Source of the DNA: Novipirellula galeiformis
GTDB taxonomy: Bacteria; Planctomycetota; Planctomycetia; Pirellulales; Pirellulaceae
Direction of reading: 5' to 3'
Assembly (NCBI RefSeq): GCF_007860095.1
Contig: NZ_SJPT01000006.1
Location: forward strand, 186,001-250,000
Length of the DNA: 64,000 nt
Below, in pieces: positions 27,360 through 36,621 of the stretch. A program made the translations under genes and the position numbers. Under the pieces are notes generated by a model. It saw nothing but the letters and a program-made list of their open reading frames with translations. It made no database searches and had not been told where the DNA came from. Positions within the stretch are counted from its first letter, which is position 1, and the number at the start of each line of letters is the position of its first letter.

Positions 27360-30092
27360 ATGTCGGACTCAAAAACAGTCGCCCAGGCCGAAGTCGATCA
27401 GCAGCTCGGTGAATTGGTTCCTCCGGAGACCGAGATGGATATGGATACGGCGGAGACCCAAGAGTGGCTCTCGTCACTCGACTATGTGCTGAAGAGCAAG
27501 GGTGCCGATCGCGTTCGTTTCTTGATCGAGCAACTTCGCGACCGAGCTGCCGAGGAAGGCATCCAATCGGCCCAGGACACCAACACCCCTTACGTCAACA
27601 CGATTCCGGTCAAAGACCAACCGGCCTTCCCGGGCAACCGAGAGCTGGAACGCCGCATCAAGTCGATCGTTCGCTGGAACGCGATGGCGATGGTCGTGCG
27701 AGCGAACAAGCGTCCCGGCGGCGTTGGCGGACACATCAGCACCTTTGCATCGAGTGCGACGCTTTACGAAATCGCCTTCAACCATTTCTTCAAAGGTCGT
27801 GGTGAAGACGGTTACTCGGGTGACACGGTTTACTTTCAAGGGCACGCTTCACCTGGGATGTACAGCCGTGCGTTCGTCGAAGGTCGATTGACCGAAGAGC
27901 ATCTTGAGAACTTCCGTCGCGAGCTCGCGCCCGGGGGCGGCTTGTCAAGTTATCCACATCCCTGGTTGATGCCCGGATTTTGGGAATACCCAACCGTCTC
28001 GATGGGACTCGGTCCGATCATGGCGATCTACCAAGCGAGATTCAACGAATACCTTCGCGACCGCGGCATCAAAGACACCTCGGGGCAACGCGTCTGGGCG
28101 TTCTTGGGTGACGGGGAATGCGACGAACCCGAGACGCTCGGGGCGATCGGTCTAGCGGCGCGTGAGAAACTCGACAACTTGATCTTTGTCATCAATTGCA
28201 ACCTGCAACGTCTCGATGGCCCGGTGCGAGGAAACGGCAAAGTCATTCAAGAGCTCGAGTCGATCTTCCGCGGTGCGGGGTGGAACGTCATCAAAGTCGT
28301 TTGGGGTGACGATTGGGATCAATTGTTAGCCAAAGACTCGACTGGCTTGCTCGCCAAACGCATGAACGAAGTGGTCGATGGCCAGTACCAGAAGTACACC
28401 GGCATGCCCGGCAGCTACATTCGTGAACACTTCTTCGGCAAATACCCAGAGCTGTTGAAGTTGGTCGAGAACTACTCCGACGAACGCCTTGAAAAGATGC
28501 GTCGCGGTGGGCACGATCCTGAAAAGGTTTACGCGGCCTACAAGATGGCGACCGATCTGAAGAACGGGAAACCGACCGTCGTGTTGGCCAAGACGGTCAA
28601 GGGCTACGGACTGGGCGAGGCGGGCGAGGGACGCAACGTTGCTCATAACCAAAAGAAAATGAACGAAGAGGAGCTGCTCGAATTCCGCACGCGGTTCGGC
28701 ATTCCGATCAGCGATGAAGAGGTCGGCAAGGCGCCGTTCTACAAGCCACCGGCGAACAGCCAAGAATTGAAATACATGCAAGAGCGTCGCAAGATGCTCG
28801 GCGGCCCTGTGCCAAGTCGTCCCACCGAGCACCCCAAGATGGAAGTGCCGACGCTGGACGACTACAAAAAGCTAATCGGCCGACTCGAGGACAAGAGCTG
28901 TAGCACGACGTTTGCAGTGGTGCAAACCTTGATCGCGCTGTGCCGCGACAAGAAGATCGGCAAGTACATGGTGCCCATCGTTCCCGATGAATCGCGGACC
29001 TTTGGGATGGAAGGGATGTTCACCCAGTTCAAGATCTACGCTCACGCCGGTCAATTGTACGAGCCCGTGGACTCCGAGATCCTCGCCTCGTACAAGGAGT
29101 CTCAAGACGGCCAAATTCTCGAGGAAGGGATCACCGAAGCGGGCTCGATGAGCAGCTTCAACGCTGCCGGAACGGCTTATAGCGCCCACGGCGTCAACAT
29201 GATCCCGTTCTTTATCTACTACAGCATGTTCGGCTTCCAACGGATCGGCGATTTGATCTGGGCCGCCGCGGACATGCGAGCCAAGGGATTCCTAGTCGGT
29301 GGAACCGCCGGTCGCACCACGCTTAATGGCGAAGGGCTTCAGCACCAAGACGGACACAGTCTGCTCAATGCCATCGCGTTCCCGACCGTGCGTGCTTACG
29401 ATCCCGCGTTTGCCTACGAGGCGGTCGTGATCATCCTGGAAGGTCTGAAGCGGATGTACCAGGATGGCGAAGAGTGCATGTACTACTTGATGAGCGAAAA
29501 TGAAGAGTACTTGCACCCCGCGATGCCCGCAGGTTGCGAAGAAGGCATCATCAAAGGAATCTACAAATTCCGCAGCCGTGATGTGCAAGACGCCAAGGCA
29601 CGTGTGCAATTGTTCGGCAGCGGTGCCATTCTCAACTGCGTGTTGAAGGCACAAGAGGTGCTGGCCGAAAAGTACAACATCGCCAGCGATGTCTGGAGCG
29701 TGACCAGCTACACCCAATTGCGTCGCGAAGCGGCCGATTGCAGTCGCTGGAATATGTTGCACCCGACCGAGACACCACGCAAAAGCTACCTGGAAGAACA
29801 ACTCGAGGGCGTCGAAGGCCCCTTCATCTCGGCAAGCGATTACGTGCGAGCGTTGGGCGAACAACTGCAACCTTGGATCCCAGGCGACTACTTCGTGTTG
29901 GGGACCGATGGCATGGGACGCAGCGAAACGCGGGAATCCCTGCGTCGACATTTCGAAGTCGATGCGGAATGCATTACCTTCTCAACCCTCAGCCGACTTG
30001 CCAAAGCAGGCCTGTTCACTCCTGCGGAACTCGCCGATGCGATCAAGGACCTGGGCATCGACCCTGACAAACCCAACCCCTACTTTGCCTAG
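27360..30092 (+). CDS. aceE: Pyruvate dehydrogenase E1 component, homodimeric type
   Basis: A protein of 910 residues, the size of the single-chain AceE found in proteobacteria (E. coli 887). It decarboxylates pyruvate with thiamine diphosphate and loads the acetyl group on the E2 lipoyl arm. The thiamine site is clear: GDGECDEPETLGAIGLA, then NLIFVINCNLQRLDGPVRGN. HASPGMYSRAF and the C-terminal TSYTQLRREA also match AceE. ATG 27360 is preferred; the upstream TTG at 27291 would add 23 residues without a ribosome site. The E2 gene follows 98 bases later. No E3 gene is present in the window. Confidence 0.97.
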   Translation: MSDSKTVAQAEVDQQLGELVPPETEMDMDTAETQEWLSSLDYVLKSKGADRVRFLIEQLRDRAAEEGIQSAQDTNTPYVNTIPVKDQPAFPGNRELERRIKSIVRWNAMAMVVRANKRPGGVGGHISTFASSATLYEIAFNHFFKGRGEDGYSGDTVYFQGHASPGMYSRAFVEGRLTEEHLENFRRELAPGGGLSSYPHPWLMPGFWEYPTVSMGLGPIMAIYQARFNEYLRDRGIKDTSGQRVWAFLGDGECDEPETLGAIGLAAREKLDNLIFVINCNLQRLDGPVRGNGKVIQELESIFRGAGWNVIKVVWGDDWDQLLAKDSTGLLAKRMNEVVDGQYQKYTGMPGSYIREHFFGKYPELLKLVENYSDERLEKMRRGGHDPEKVYAAYKMATDLKNGKPTVVLAKTVKGYGLGEAGEGRNVAHNQKKMNEEELLEFRTRFGIPISDEEVGKAPFYKPPANSQELKYMQERRKMLGGPVPSRPTEHPKMEVPTLDDYKKLIGRLEDKSCSTTFAVVQTLIALCRDKKIGKYMVPIVPDESRTFGMEGMFTQFKIYAHAGQLYEPVDSEILASYKESQDGQILEEGITEAGSMSSFNAAGTAYSAHGVNMIPFFIYYSMFGFQRIGDLIWAAADMRAKGFLVGGTAGRTTLNGEGLQHQDGHSLLNAIAFPTVRAYDPAFAYEAVVIILEGLKRMYQDGEECMYYLMSENEEYLHPAMPAGCEEGIIKGIYKFRSRDVQDAKARVQLFGSGAILNCVLKAQEVLAEKYNIASDVWSVTSYTQLRREAADCSRWNMLHPTETPRKSYLEEQLEGVEGPFISASDYVRALGEQLQPWIPGDYFVLGTDGMGRSETRESLRRHFEVDAECITFSTLSRLAKAGLFTPAELADAIKDLGIDPDKPNPYFA

Positions 30093-30190
30093 TCCGAGGC
30101 GCCGAGCCCGCGGCAACGCGCCGCGGCGACGTGCCGGAGGTAGCATTCGTTACAAACATCCCACTGAAATCTGCTTACAGAAACTCTTTT

Positions 30191-31618
30191 ATGGCTACTG
30201 AAGTAAAACTTCCCGAACTGGGCGACGGCATCGAATCTGGTGACGTTCTGGAAATTTTTGTGTCGGTCGGCGACGTGATCAGCAAAGGGCAAGACATTGT
30301 CGAAATGGAAACTGACAAGGCGACCGTTCCGGTGCCCGCGTCCGTCGGCGGCAAGGTCACCAAGATCGTTGTCAGCGAAGGCGACTCGGTAGCGATCGGA
30401 GGCGTGCTGCTGGAAGTCGAAGCGGAAGCCGGAGCAGCCGAACCCGCTCCGCCGGCTGCAGCCCCAGCACCCCAAGCAAAGACGCCCGAAGCAAAACCAG
30501 CCGCTACACCGGAACCGAAAGCGGAGACCCCGCCACGGGCCGCTCCAGAAAAACCGGCTGCCCCGGCTCCAGCATCAGCCCCAGCTCCAGCATCAGCCCC
30601 AGCTCCCGTTCAAGCCCCCGTGGCGGCTGCCAGCCCCGCGGCTCCGGTTGCTCCGGCATCAACGAATGAAATCATCCCCGCCGGCCCCGCCATTCGTCGC
30701 TTCGCTCGCGAAGTGGGAGTGGACTTGAGTGCCGTTCGTGGATCCGGAGATGCGGGACGCATCACACGCGAGGACGTCTTGGCGGTCGTGCGTCAAGCCA
30801 ACCAAGCGGCGCGCAGCACCGGCAACTCCGCTCCCGCTTCCCCAGCAGCAGAGAGCAAGTCTGCTTCGAGCGGACAACCCTCGGTCGCTGGCGACGCAAG
30901 CTCCGATGACTTCGGCAGTGTGCGTGTCGAACGCATGAGCAAGATTCGCAAGACGATTGCCCGCCAAATGCACACCAGTTGGTCGACCGTGCCGCGCGTC
31001 ACCAATTTTGATGACGCCGACATCACCGACCTCGAGCGGCTCCGCCAATCGAGCAAGGATGATTACGCGGCTCAAGGTCTGAAGCTGACCACGATGCCCT
31101 TCTTGATCAAGGCAGTAGCGACCGCACTTCGCCATCATCCCGGAATCAACGCCGTGATTGACGAAGAAAACGAGCAAATCATCTACAAAGACTATGTCAA
31201 CGTTGGCGTCGCCGTAGACACCGACCGAGGCTTGGTCGTCCCAGTGATGCAGAACACTGACCAACGAGGCATTCCTGAGATCACTCGCGGACTAGCCGAA
31301 ATGGCGGGCAAAGTCCGCGGTGGACAATTTGCCGTCAGCGACTTACGCGGCGGCACGTTCACGATCAGCAATCTCGGAGCCATCGGTGGCCAATACTCCA
31401 CCCCGATCGTCAACGTTCCTGAAGTGGCGATCTTGTTGGTGGGCCGCAGTCGCAAGATGCCTGTCGTCATGCCCGACGACAGCATCAAGCCCCGTTTGAT
31501 GATGCCACTAAGTCTGTCCTATGACCATCGACTCGTCGACGGCGGTACCGCCGCACGATTCTTGAACGATGTGATCGGATACCTCGAAGCACCGAGTCGC
31601 TTGCTATTGGCACTCTAA
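30191..31618 (+). CDS. aceF: Pyruvate dehydrogenase E2 (dihydrolipoamide acetyltransferase)
   Basis: A protein of 475 residues with one lipoyl domain (lysine in METDKATVPV), a long Ala/Pro linker made of short repeats, an E3-binding domain (GPAIRRFAREVGVDLSAVRG...GRITREDVLAVV) and the C-terminal acyltransferase with DHRLVDGGTAARF. It transfers the acetyl group from AceE to CoA. ATG 30191 (MATEVKLPELGDGIE) gives the standard E2 N-terminus; the frame extends to 30131 but that extension is not lipoyl-like. It forms an operon with aceE. A single lipoyl domain contrasts with the three of E. coli. Confidence 0.96.
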   Translation: MATEVKLPELGDGIESGDVLEIFVSVGDVISKGQDIVEMETDKATVPVPASVGGKVTKIVVSEGDSVAIGGVLLEVEAEAGAAEPAPPAAAPAPQAKTPEAKPAATPEPKAETPPRAAPEKPAAPAPASAPAPASAPAPVQAPVAAASPAAPVAPASTNEIIPAGPAIRRFAREVGVDLSAVRGSGDAGRITREDVLAVVRQANQAARSTGNSAPASPAAESKSASSGQPSVAGDASSDDFGSVRVERMSKIRKTIARQMHTSWSTVPRVTNFDDADITDLERLRQSSKDDYAAQGLKLTTMPFLIKAVATALRHHPGINAVIDEENEQIIYKDYVNVGVAVDTDRGLVVPVMQNTDQRGIPEITRGLAEMAGKVRGGQFAVSDLRGGTFTISNLGAIGGQYSTPIVNVPEVAILLVGRSRKMPVVMPDDSIKPRLMMPLSLSYDHRLVDGGTAARFLNDVIGYLEAPSRLLLAL

Positions 31619-31998
31619 CGCCATTGGCACCCTAGCGTTATTGACGTCTGTAGAGTCAGCATGGGGACGCTTCCCCGTGCCGGCACCGGTTGCGATCCAA
31701 CCCATCGACTTTTTAGCGGCGCGAGCCGCCCGGTGGGCAGCGAGTAAAAAGAAGTTCAAAAACACCGAGCGGTTTGCGGCACACCGCTACAAACGCCGCC
31801 CGGTTCGCGTCCCAAAGCAGATAGCACTGAGCACGAGGCCCGGTGCAGAGCCCACGCTCGACCCCGCTTGCCGGTTCGGGCGACAAGCTTGCCGGTTCGG
31901 GCCACCCGTGCCGGTTCGGGCGACACGCTGCAGCGAGGCGACGGCGTCCCCGAGGGGGGATCGCCATTTCCGGCGTGTTGGCTGACGGGCCCGCTTGG
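31619..31998. other. Intergenic region with a 21-bp repeat
   Basis: A 380-base spacer between convergent genes with no supported gene. It contains the three-copy repeat at 31866-31927; no clear terminator was seen. Confidence 0.35.
31866..31927. repeat. 21-bp tandem repeat, 3 copies
   Basis: Three units sharing the core TTGCCGGTTCGGGCGACA (second unit ends CCACCC, third lacks one base) at 31866, 31887 and 31908. Confidence 0.85.
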
Positions 31999-33102
31999 CT
32001 ACTCGCTGGCGACGTTCACGAAGACCTTCAACGCGTCCTTGTCCTCGACCAACAACCGCATCATTTCCTTGTAGTTATCGAGCCCATCGACAGGATTGGT
32101 GAGGATTTTTTCCAGTACGCCTGGGTACATCATCTCACCCAAGGCCAGGTCGCGAATCCCCATCTCAAAGTGATTTCGGTTCGCATTGACGCTGCCGAGC
32201 AACAGCTTGTTCCCGAGCACGAACTGCAGGTTGATACTATCCGATGGGACTTCGATTGTTTTGTCGCCACCGGTAATGCCGGTCCACACCACCACTCCGT
32301 TATGCCCCAAGTGCTGCATCGACTCGAATGCCAATTGGCTACTGCCGGTCGCGTCGACGATCAAGTCGGGCTTGCCGGTAACCTTGACAAGCTCTCCCAT
32401 CGATGTCTGGCGAGTGCTAACGTAGCTTGCTTCGAGTCCCGAAACGATATCTGCTTTTAGGTTCGGCGTTTCGCCACGGGCGAGCGTGTAAACCTCCAAG
32501 CCACGCAGCTTCAGGATCAAGGTCGTCAACAATCCGATCTGGCCCGCCCCGAGGACATAAGCAACCTGGGGACGCCAGACCTTCATCCGATGCTGAGCCT
32601 CGTAAGCTTGGTGGACCGCCTTTGCTGCACAACTCATCGGCTCTTGCAAAACATGCAAATGCTTCAGTCCTTGCGGGACACGAACGATGTACTCCTCTTC
32701 GTCGACGAAGTACTCCGTTAGGTAGCCGTGCCGCAGGTTGATGCCGCGCTCGTAGTATTCTTCCTCGCTGGTCATGTCGTTGGTGCCGATCATGTCGTAG
32801 ATCGAACCGCCGGGACGGCGCACCGTTGCGGTCACATAGTCGCCTGGTTTAACGCGCCGCACATTTTCACCGACGGCTTCGACGATGCCGAAGCATTCGT
32901 GGCCGATGACAAGGTGCTTGTCACCGGTAGGCGCATTGCCGTACAACGCGTCATTGATTTCGCGGTCCGTTGCATCGACGCCGACCTTTAGGACTTTCAC
33001 TAGGACTCCTAGCCCATCGGGAATTTGGTCCAAGCTCGGTTTCGCGATTTCTTCGAGATGCACGCTATTAGGGGTGCCTGGCGTGACTGCAACAGCCTTC
33101 AT
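31999..33102 (-). CDS. Glucose 1-dehydrogenase-like zinc MDR enzyme
   Basis: A protein of 367 residues of the medium-chain dehydrogenase family, closest in motif to archaeal-type glucose dehydrogenases. Catalytic zinc ligands are Asp43 (GVDATDREI), His68/Glu69 (VIGHECFG) and a glutamate in LQEPMSCAA; aspartate at the first position is known from halophilic archaeal enzymes. The Rossmann motif is [10 protein letters not shown]. The usual four-cysteine structural zinc loop after RRPG is absent here ([15 protein letters not shown]). It would oxidise glucose or a related sugar with NAD(P). It is transcribed divergently from the SufR-like gene. Confidence 0.87.
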   Translation of the reverse strand: MKAVAVTPGTPNSVHLEEIAKPSLDQIPDGLGVLVKVLKVGVDATDREINDALYGNAPTGDKHLVIGHECFGIVEAVGENVRRVKPGDYVTATVRRPGGSIYDMIGTNDMTSEEEYYERGINLRHGYLTEYFVDEEEYIVRVPQGLKHLHVLQEPMSCAAKAVHQAYEAQHRMKVWRPQVAYVLGAGQIGLLTTLILKLRGLEVYTLARGETPNLKADIVSGLEASYVSTRQTSMGELVKVTGKPDLIVDATGSSQLAFESMQHLGHNGVVVWTGITGGDKTIEVPSDSINLQFVLGNKLLLGSVNANRNHFEMGIRDLALGEMMYPGVLEKILTNPVDGLDNYKEMMRLLVEDKDALKVFVNVASE

Positions 33103-33421
33103 GATTGACTCGATCAGAGAGGATAGGGTTCAGGAGGGTATGCGACGTGCGATAGCATTTGTATGCTTTATCGCTTTTCCAAGCGACAAATCGTAACAGT
33201 ATCCGACAACATTGCTTAGGGGACTCGGGTCGGATAACGCTTCCTTCTTTGCTCTCAAAGCGACCCCCAAAAAGGCTTTGACGACCTTTAAATCCCCCTT
33301 GGATCCATTTTTCGCAACGGTGGTTGTCAAAAATGCGTTTCCCTCTAATAATGAGAGCGTCGCAGCGGCACTCCGTGCTGGCCGTGAACCCCCGGTCGAT
33401 GTTCCCTTATTCAAGTATTTC
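33103..33421. promoter_or_regulatory. Divergent promoter region, gdh-like gene / sufR
   Basis: A 319-base spacer between divergent genes. At 33149-33174 lies a near-perfect dyad, GCGATAGCAT followed by TTGT and ATGCTTTATCGC, with a two-base bulge. A smaller dyad, CAAC-GGTG-GTTG, lies at 33315-33326, about 96 bases before the SufR-like start. Either could be an operator; the second resembles the CAAC...GTTG type of site described for cyanobacterial SufR, but the assignment is tentative. Confidence 0.35.
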
Positions 33422-34111
33422 ATGACATCCCCTTCCTCCTCCTCGTTCCAGATCGGCGATCTTCGGTCGGTGGATCGAGAATTGCTGATGGCGATGCGAA
33501 GTGGGGATACCTTTGGAATCGGTGATTTAACGGAGCAGCTTGGCGTGACGGCGACCGCGATTCGTCAACGTATCGAACGGCTACTTGAATCGGGCATGCT
33601 CGAGCGAGAGAAGATCGTTGCGGGACGCGGACGGCCGACGTACCAGTATCGATTGACCGTGCGAGGGCATCGTCGAGCGGGTGCAAACCCGACCGAACTG
33701 GCCGAAGCGATGTGGCAAGAGATCTTAGCGATTCAAGACGCCAACGTTCGAGAGCAGTTGCTCACGTCCGTTGCCAATCGGTTAGGTCGTCAATTTGCGT
33801 CGCAGGTCGGCCGTGATGGCAGCGAGGATCAATCGTTCGAATCACGCATGCAAAAATTATCAGAGATGTTAACGGATCGGCAAATCACCAGCGAGATTTC
33901 GCATGCGGGTGATCTACCGGTGCTCGACATCTGTGCTTGCCCTTATCCATCGCTGACTGACACATCGGACGAACGTGCGATGTGCCGACTTGAAGAACAA
34001 ATGATTTCCGAGGCGCTCGGTCGCCCGGTCCACCTCAGCAGTTGCCGACTTGATGGCGATCAATGTTGTCAATTTGCCGCCTCGACGCCCTCGTCGGACT
34101 CGGCAACTTAG
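33422..34111 (+). CDS. sufR: SufR-like iron-sulfur regulator of the suf operon
   Basis: A protein of 229 residues. The N-terminal winged helix (FGIGDLTEQLGVTATAIRQR, then EREKIVAGRGRPTYQY) is followed by a dimer helix and a C-terminal cysteine region: CACPYPSL, MCRLEEQMI, SSCRLDGDQCCQF. Wing and cysteine layout match SufR, a [4Fe-4S]-sensing repressor of suf operons. The suf genes begin 69 bases downstream. ATG 33422 is preferred; the frame stays open back to 33212, but the added sequence has no domain and would fill the promoter region. No clear ribosome site is visible. Confidence 0.85.
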   Translation: MTSPSSSSFQIGDLRSVDRELLMAMRSGDTFGIGDLTEQLGVTATAIRQRIERLLESGMLEREKIVAGRGRPTYQYRLTVRGHRRAGANPTELAEAMWQEILAIQDANVREQLLTSVANRLGRQFASQVGRDGSEDQSFESRMQKLSEMLTDRQITSEISHAGDLPVLDICACPYPSLTDTSDERAMCRLEEQMISEALGRPVHLSSCRLDGDQCCQFAASTPSSDSAT

Positions 34112-34180
34112 CCAACAACGCGACCTCCATTTTGCTCGACAACGTTTTCCTTTCTCCCCTTTGAACTTTTGCAACCAAGC

Positions 34181-34996
34181 ATGACACACGTACTGCAAAT
34201 CAAAAACCTTCACGTTTCCGTTGGCGACAAACCGATCCTTCGAGGCGTCAATCTGACCATCAATCACGGTGAAACTCACGCGTTGATGGGGCCCAACGGC
34301 AGCGGCAAAAGTACGCTTGGTTTGGCGATCATGGGGCACCCCGGATACACCGTCACCGAAGGCTCGATCACGCTGGATGGCGAAGATGTATTGGCGATGG
34401 CGCCGGACGAGCGAGCTCGCGCGGGGATCTTCATGGCGTTCCAGCGTCCGATGGCAGTCCCAGGTGTGAAAATGGCCGACTTCCTGCGTCACGCCACCAC
34501 CAACGTCCGACGCCCTGACCGCAAGGAAGGCGAAGAGCTGATCCCGATGCGTGAGTTCCGTAAAGAGCTGAAGGAAAAGATGGCTCATTTGCGGATGGAC
34601 GAAGAGTTCGCCCGCCGTTATGTCAACGACGGTTTTTCCGGTGGCGAAATGAAGCGTGCCGAGATCTTGCAACTCGCCATGCTCCAGCCCAAGTTCGCGG
34701 TCTTGGATGAAACCGACAGCGGGTTGGACGCCGATGCGGTCCGCTTGGCGAGCGAATCGATTGCCGAAATCGGGCACAAGAAAATGGGCCTCTTGATCAT
34801 CACTCACCACGACAAGTTGCTTGAGCACAACCCGCCTCAATACACCCACGTGATGCTCGGTGGACGCTTGGTGGAAACCGGCGGCAGCGAACTCGCCGAG
34901 GAACTGCATCAACACGGTTACGACCGTATCCGCAAAGCCTATCCCGAAGCGGAAGCGGCGAACCAAGAAATGCTGGCTGAAGAAACCGCGGTCTAA
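34181..34996 (+). CDS. sufC: SufC, Fe-S assembly ATPase
   Basis: A 271-residue ABC-type ATPase with Walker A GPNGSGKST, signature FSGGEMKRAEI, Walker B FAVLDETDSGLD and the switch histidine in IITHHDK. SufC pairs with SufB and SufD to assemble iron-sulfur clusters in the cytoplasm. ATG 34181 is chosen over TTG 34169. Gene order sufR-sufC-sufB-sufD places C first, unlike the E. coli order (sufABCDSE). No sufS or sufU lies in the window. Confidence 0.97.
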   Translation: MTHVLQIKNLHVSVGDKPILRGVNLTINHGETHALMGPNGSGKSTLGLAIMGHPGYTVTEGSITLDGEDVLAMAPDERARAGIFMAFQRPMAVPGVKMADFLRHATTNVRRPDRKEGEELIPMREFRKELKEKMAHLRMDEEFARRYVNDGFSGGEMKRAEILQLAMLQPKFAVLDETDSGLDADAVRLASESIAEIGHKKMGLLIITHHDKLLEHNPPQYTHVMLGGRLVETGGSELAEELHQHGYDRIRKAYPEAEAANQEMLAEETAV

Positions 34997-35065
34997 TCGC
35001 AGCTTCGCGGCGCGGCCTGAACGACAAAACTCAACTCTGAAATCTGAATAACGTTAGGAAATACG

Positions 35066-36472
35066 ATGTCCACTGATGTGACCGAAAAGTCTGACATTGG
35101 CGAAATCAATAAGTACAACTTCCGCACCGAAACGACCGGGGTCTTTCGTGCCGAGAAGGGATTGAGCGCGGATGTCGTGAATCAAATTTCCGACATCAAG
35201 AACGAACCCGACTGGATGCGTGAGTTCCGTTTAAAGTCGCTGGCGACGTTCGAAGCACGCCCGATGCCCAAATGGGGCGGGGCGATCGACATCGACTTTC
35301 AAGATATCTACTACTACCTCAAACCGACCGATCACCAGGGCAAGACCTGGGATGACGTTCCGCAGGAAATCAAGGATACCTTTGACAAGCTGGGGATCCC
35401 CGAAGCGGAGAAGAAATTCTTGGCGGGGGTGAAGGCTCAATTCGAAAGCGAAGTGATCTACGGATCGCTCGAAGAAGACCTTGCCAAACAGGGCGTGATC
35501 TTCACCGACACCGACACCGCGGTTCGCGAACATCCCGATTTGCTCCGCGAATACTTCGGGAAAATCATTCCTCCGGAAGACAACAAGTTCGCCGCGCTCA
35601 ACAGCGCAGTATGGTCCGGTGGTTCATTCATCTATATCCCCAAGGGCGTTCACATCGAATTCCCGTTGCAGGCGTATTTCCGCATCAACGCCGAGAGCAT
35701 GGGCCAGTTCGAACGAACCTTGATCATCGTCGATGAAGGCGCCAGCGTGCATTATGTCGAGGGCTGCACCGCTCCGATGTACAGCACCGAAAGCCTACAC
35801 AGCGCGGTCGTTGAAGTGGTCGTTAAACGCAACGCGCGTTGCCGTTACACGACGATCCAAAACTGGGCCAACAACATTTACAACTTGGTCACCAAGCGTG
35901 CCTATGCTTACGGCGATGCCACGATGGAATGGGTCGACGGTAACTTGGGCAGCAAGTTGACGATGAAGTACCCCGCGGTCCATATGATGGAACCTGGTGC
36001 TCGCGGAGAAATCCTATCGATTGCGTTCTCCAGCGCCGGCCAACATCAAGACGCAGGGGCCAAACTGGTCCACTGTGCTCCTAACACCACTGGCCAAATC
36101 ATCAGCAAGAGCATCAGCAAGAACGGCGGCCGCAGCAGCTACCGCGGCCTCGTTCGCGTCGAACCCGGAGCACACAACAGCAAAAACAGCGTTGTTTGTG
36201 ATGCCTTGATTTTGGATCCGGAAAGCCGAAGTGATACGTATCCGTACATCGAGGTTGCCGAACAAGATGTTCAAATCGGTCACGAAGCCAGCGTTTCGCG
36301 GATCGGCGAAGAGCAAATGTTCTACCTGCTCAGCCGCGGGCTGACCGAACAAGAAGCGAGCACCATGATCGTCAACGGTTTCATCGAGCCTCTCGTCAAA
36401 GAGTTGCCGATGGAATACGCGATCGAAATGAACCGCTTGATTCAACTTCAAATGGAAGGCAGTGTCGGTTAA
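35066..36472 (+). CDS. sufB: SufB, Fe-S scaffold subunit
   Basis: A protein of 468 residues with the SufB core: [40 protein letters not shown] and [19 protein letters not shown], then the late [20 protein letters not shown]. SufB is the main cluster scaffold of SufBC2D. A TAGGAAATACG ribosome site precedes the ATG. The length is typical of the family. It shares its fold with the next gene, sufD, as expected. Confidence 0.97.
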   Translation: MSTDVTEKSDIGEINKYNFRTETTGVFRAEKGLSADVVNQISDIKNEPDWMREFRLKSLATFEARPMPKWGGAIDIDFQDIYYYLKPTDHQGKTWDDVPQEIKDTFDKLGIPEAEKKFLAGVKAQFESEVIYGSLEEDLAKQGVIFTDTDTAVREHPDLLREYFGKIIPPEDNKFAALNSAVWSGGSFIYIPKGVHIEFPLQAYFRINAESMGQFERTLIIVDEGASVHYVEGCTAPMYSTESLHSAVVEVVVKRNARCRYTTIQNWANNIYNLVTKRAYAYGDATMEWVDGNLGSKLTMKYPAVHMMEPGARGEILSIAFSSAGQHQDAGAKLVHCAPNTTGQIISKSISKNGGRSSYRGLVRVEPGAHNSKNSVVCDALILDPESRSDTYPYIEVAEQDVQIGHEASVSRIGEEQMFYLLSRGLTEQEASTMIVNGFIEPLVKELPMEYAIEMNRLIQLQMEGSVG

Positions 36473-36621
36473 CACGCACTTGCGAACCTCGTCGTAGCCG
36501 AACTCGCCCGCCATTGAGTTTCCCCCGCGACACTCCCTCGGCGGGCGTAGCGAGCTACATCGCTCTCATTCCACCATGCGGACTCTTGTTTATCGATCCG
36601 CTACAAGCCAACTTAATTCTG

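Noticed and set aside
33914-34966. 350-codon minus-strand frame opposite sufC
   Set aside because: Long only because the opposite strand of a biased coding sequence lacks stops; sufC on the plus strand has every family motif.
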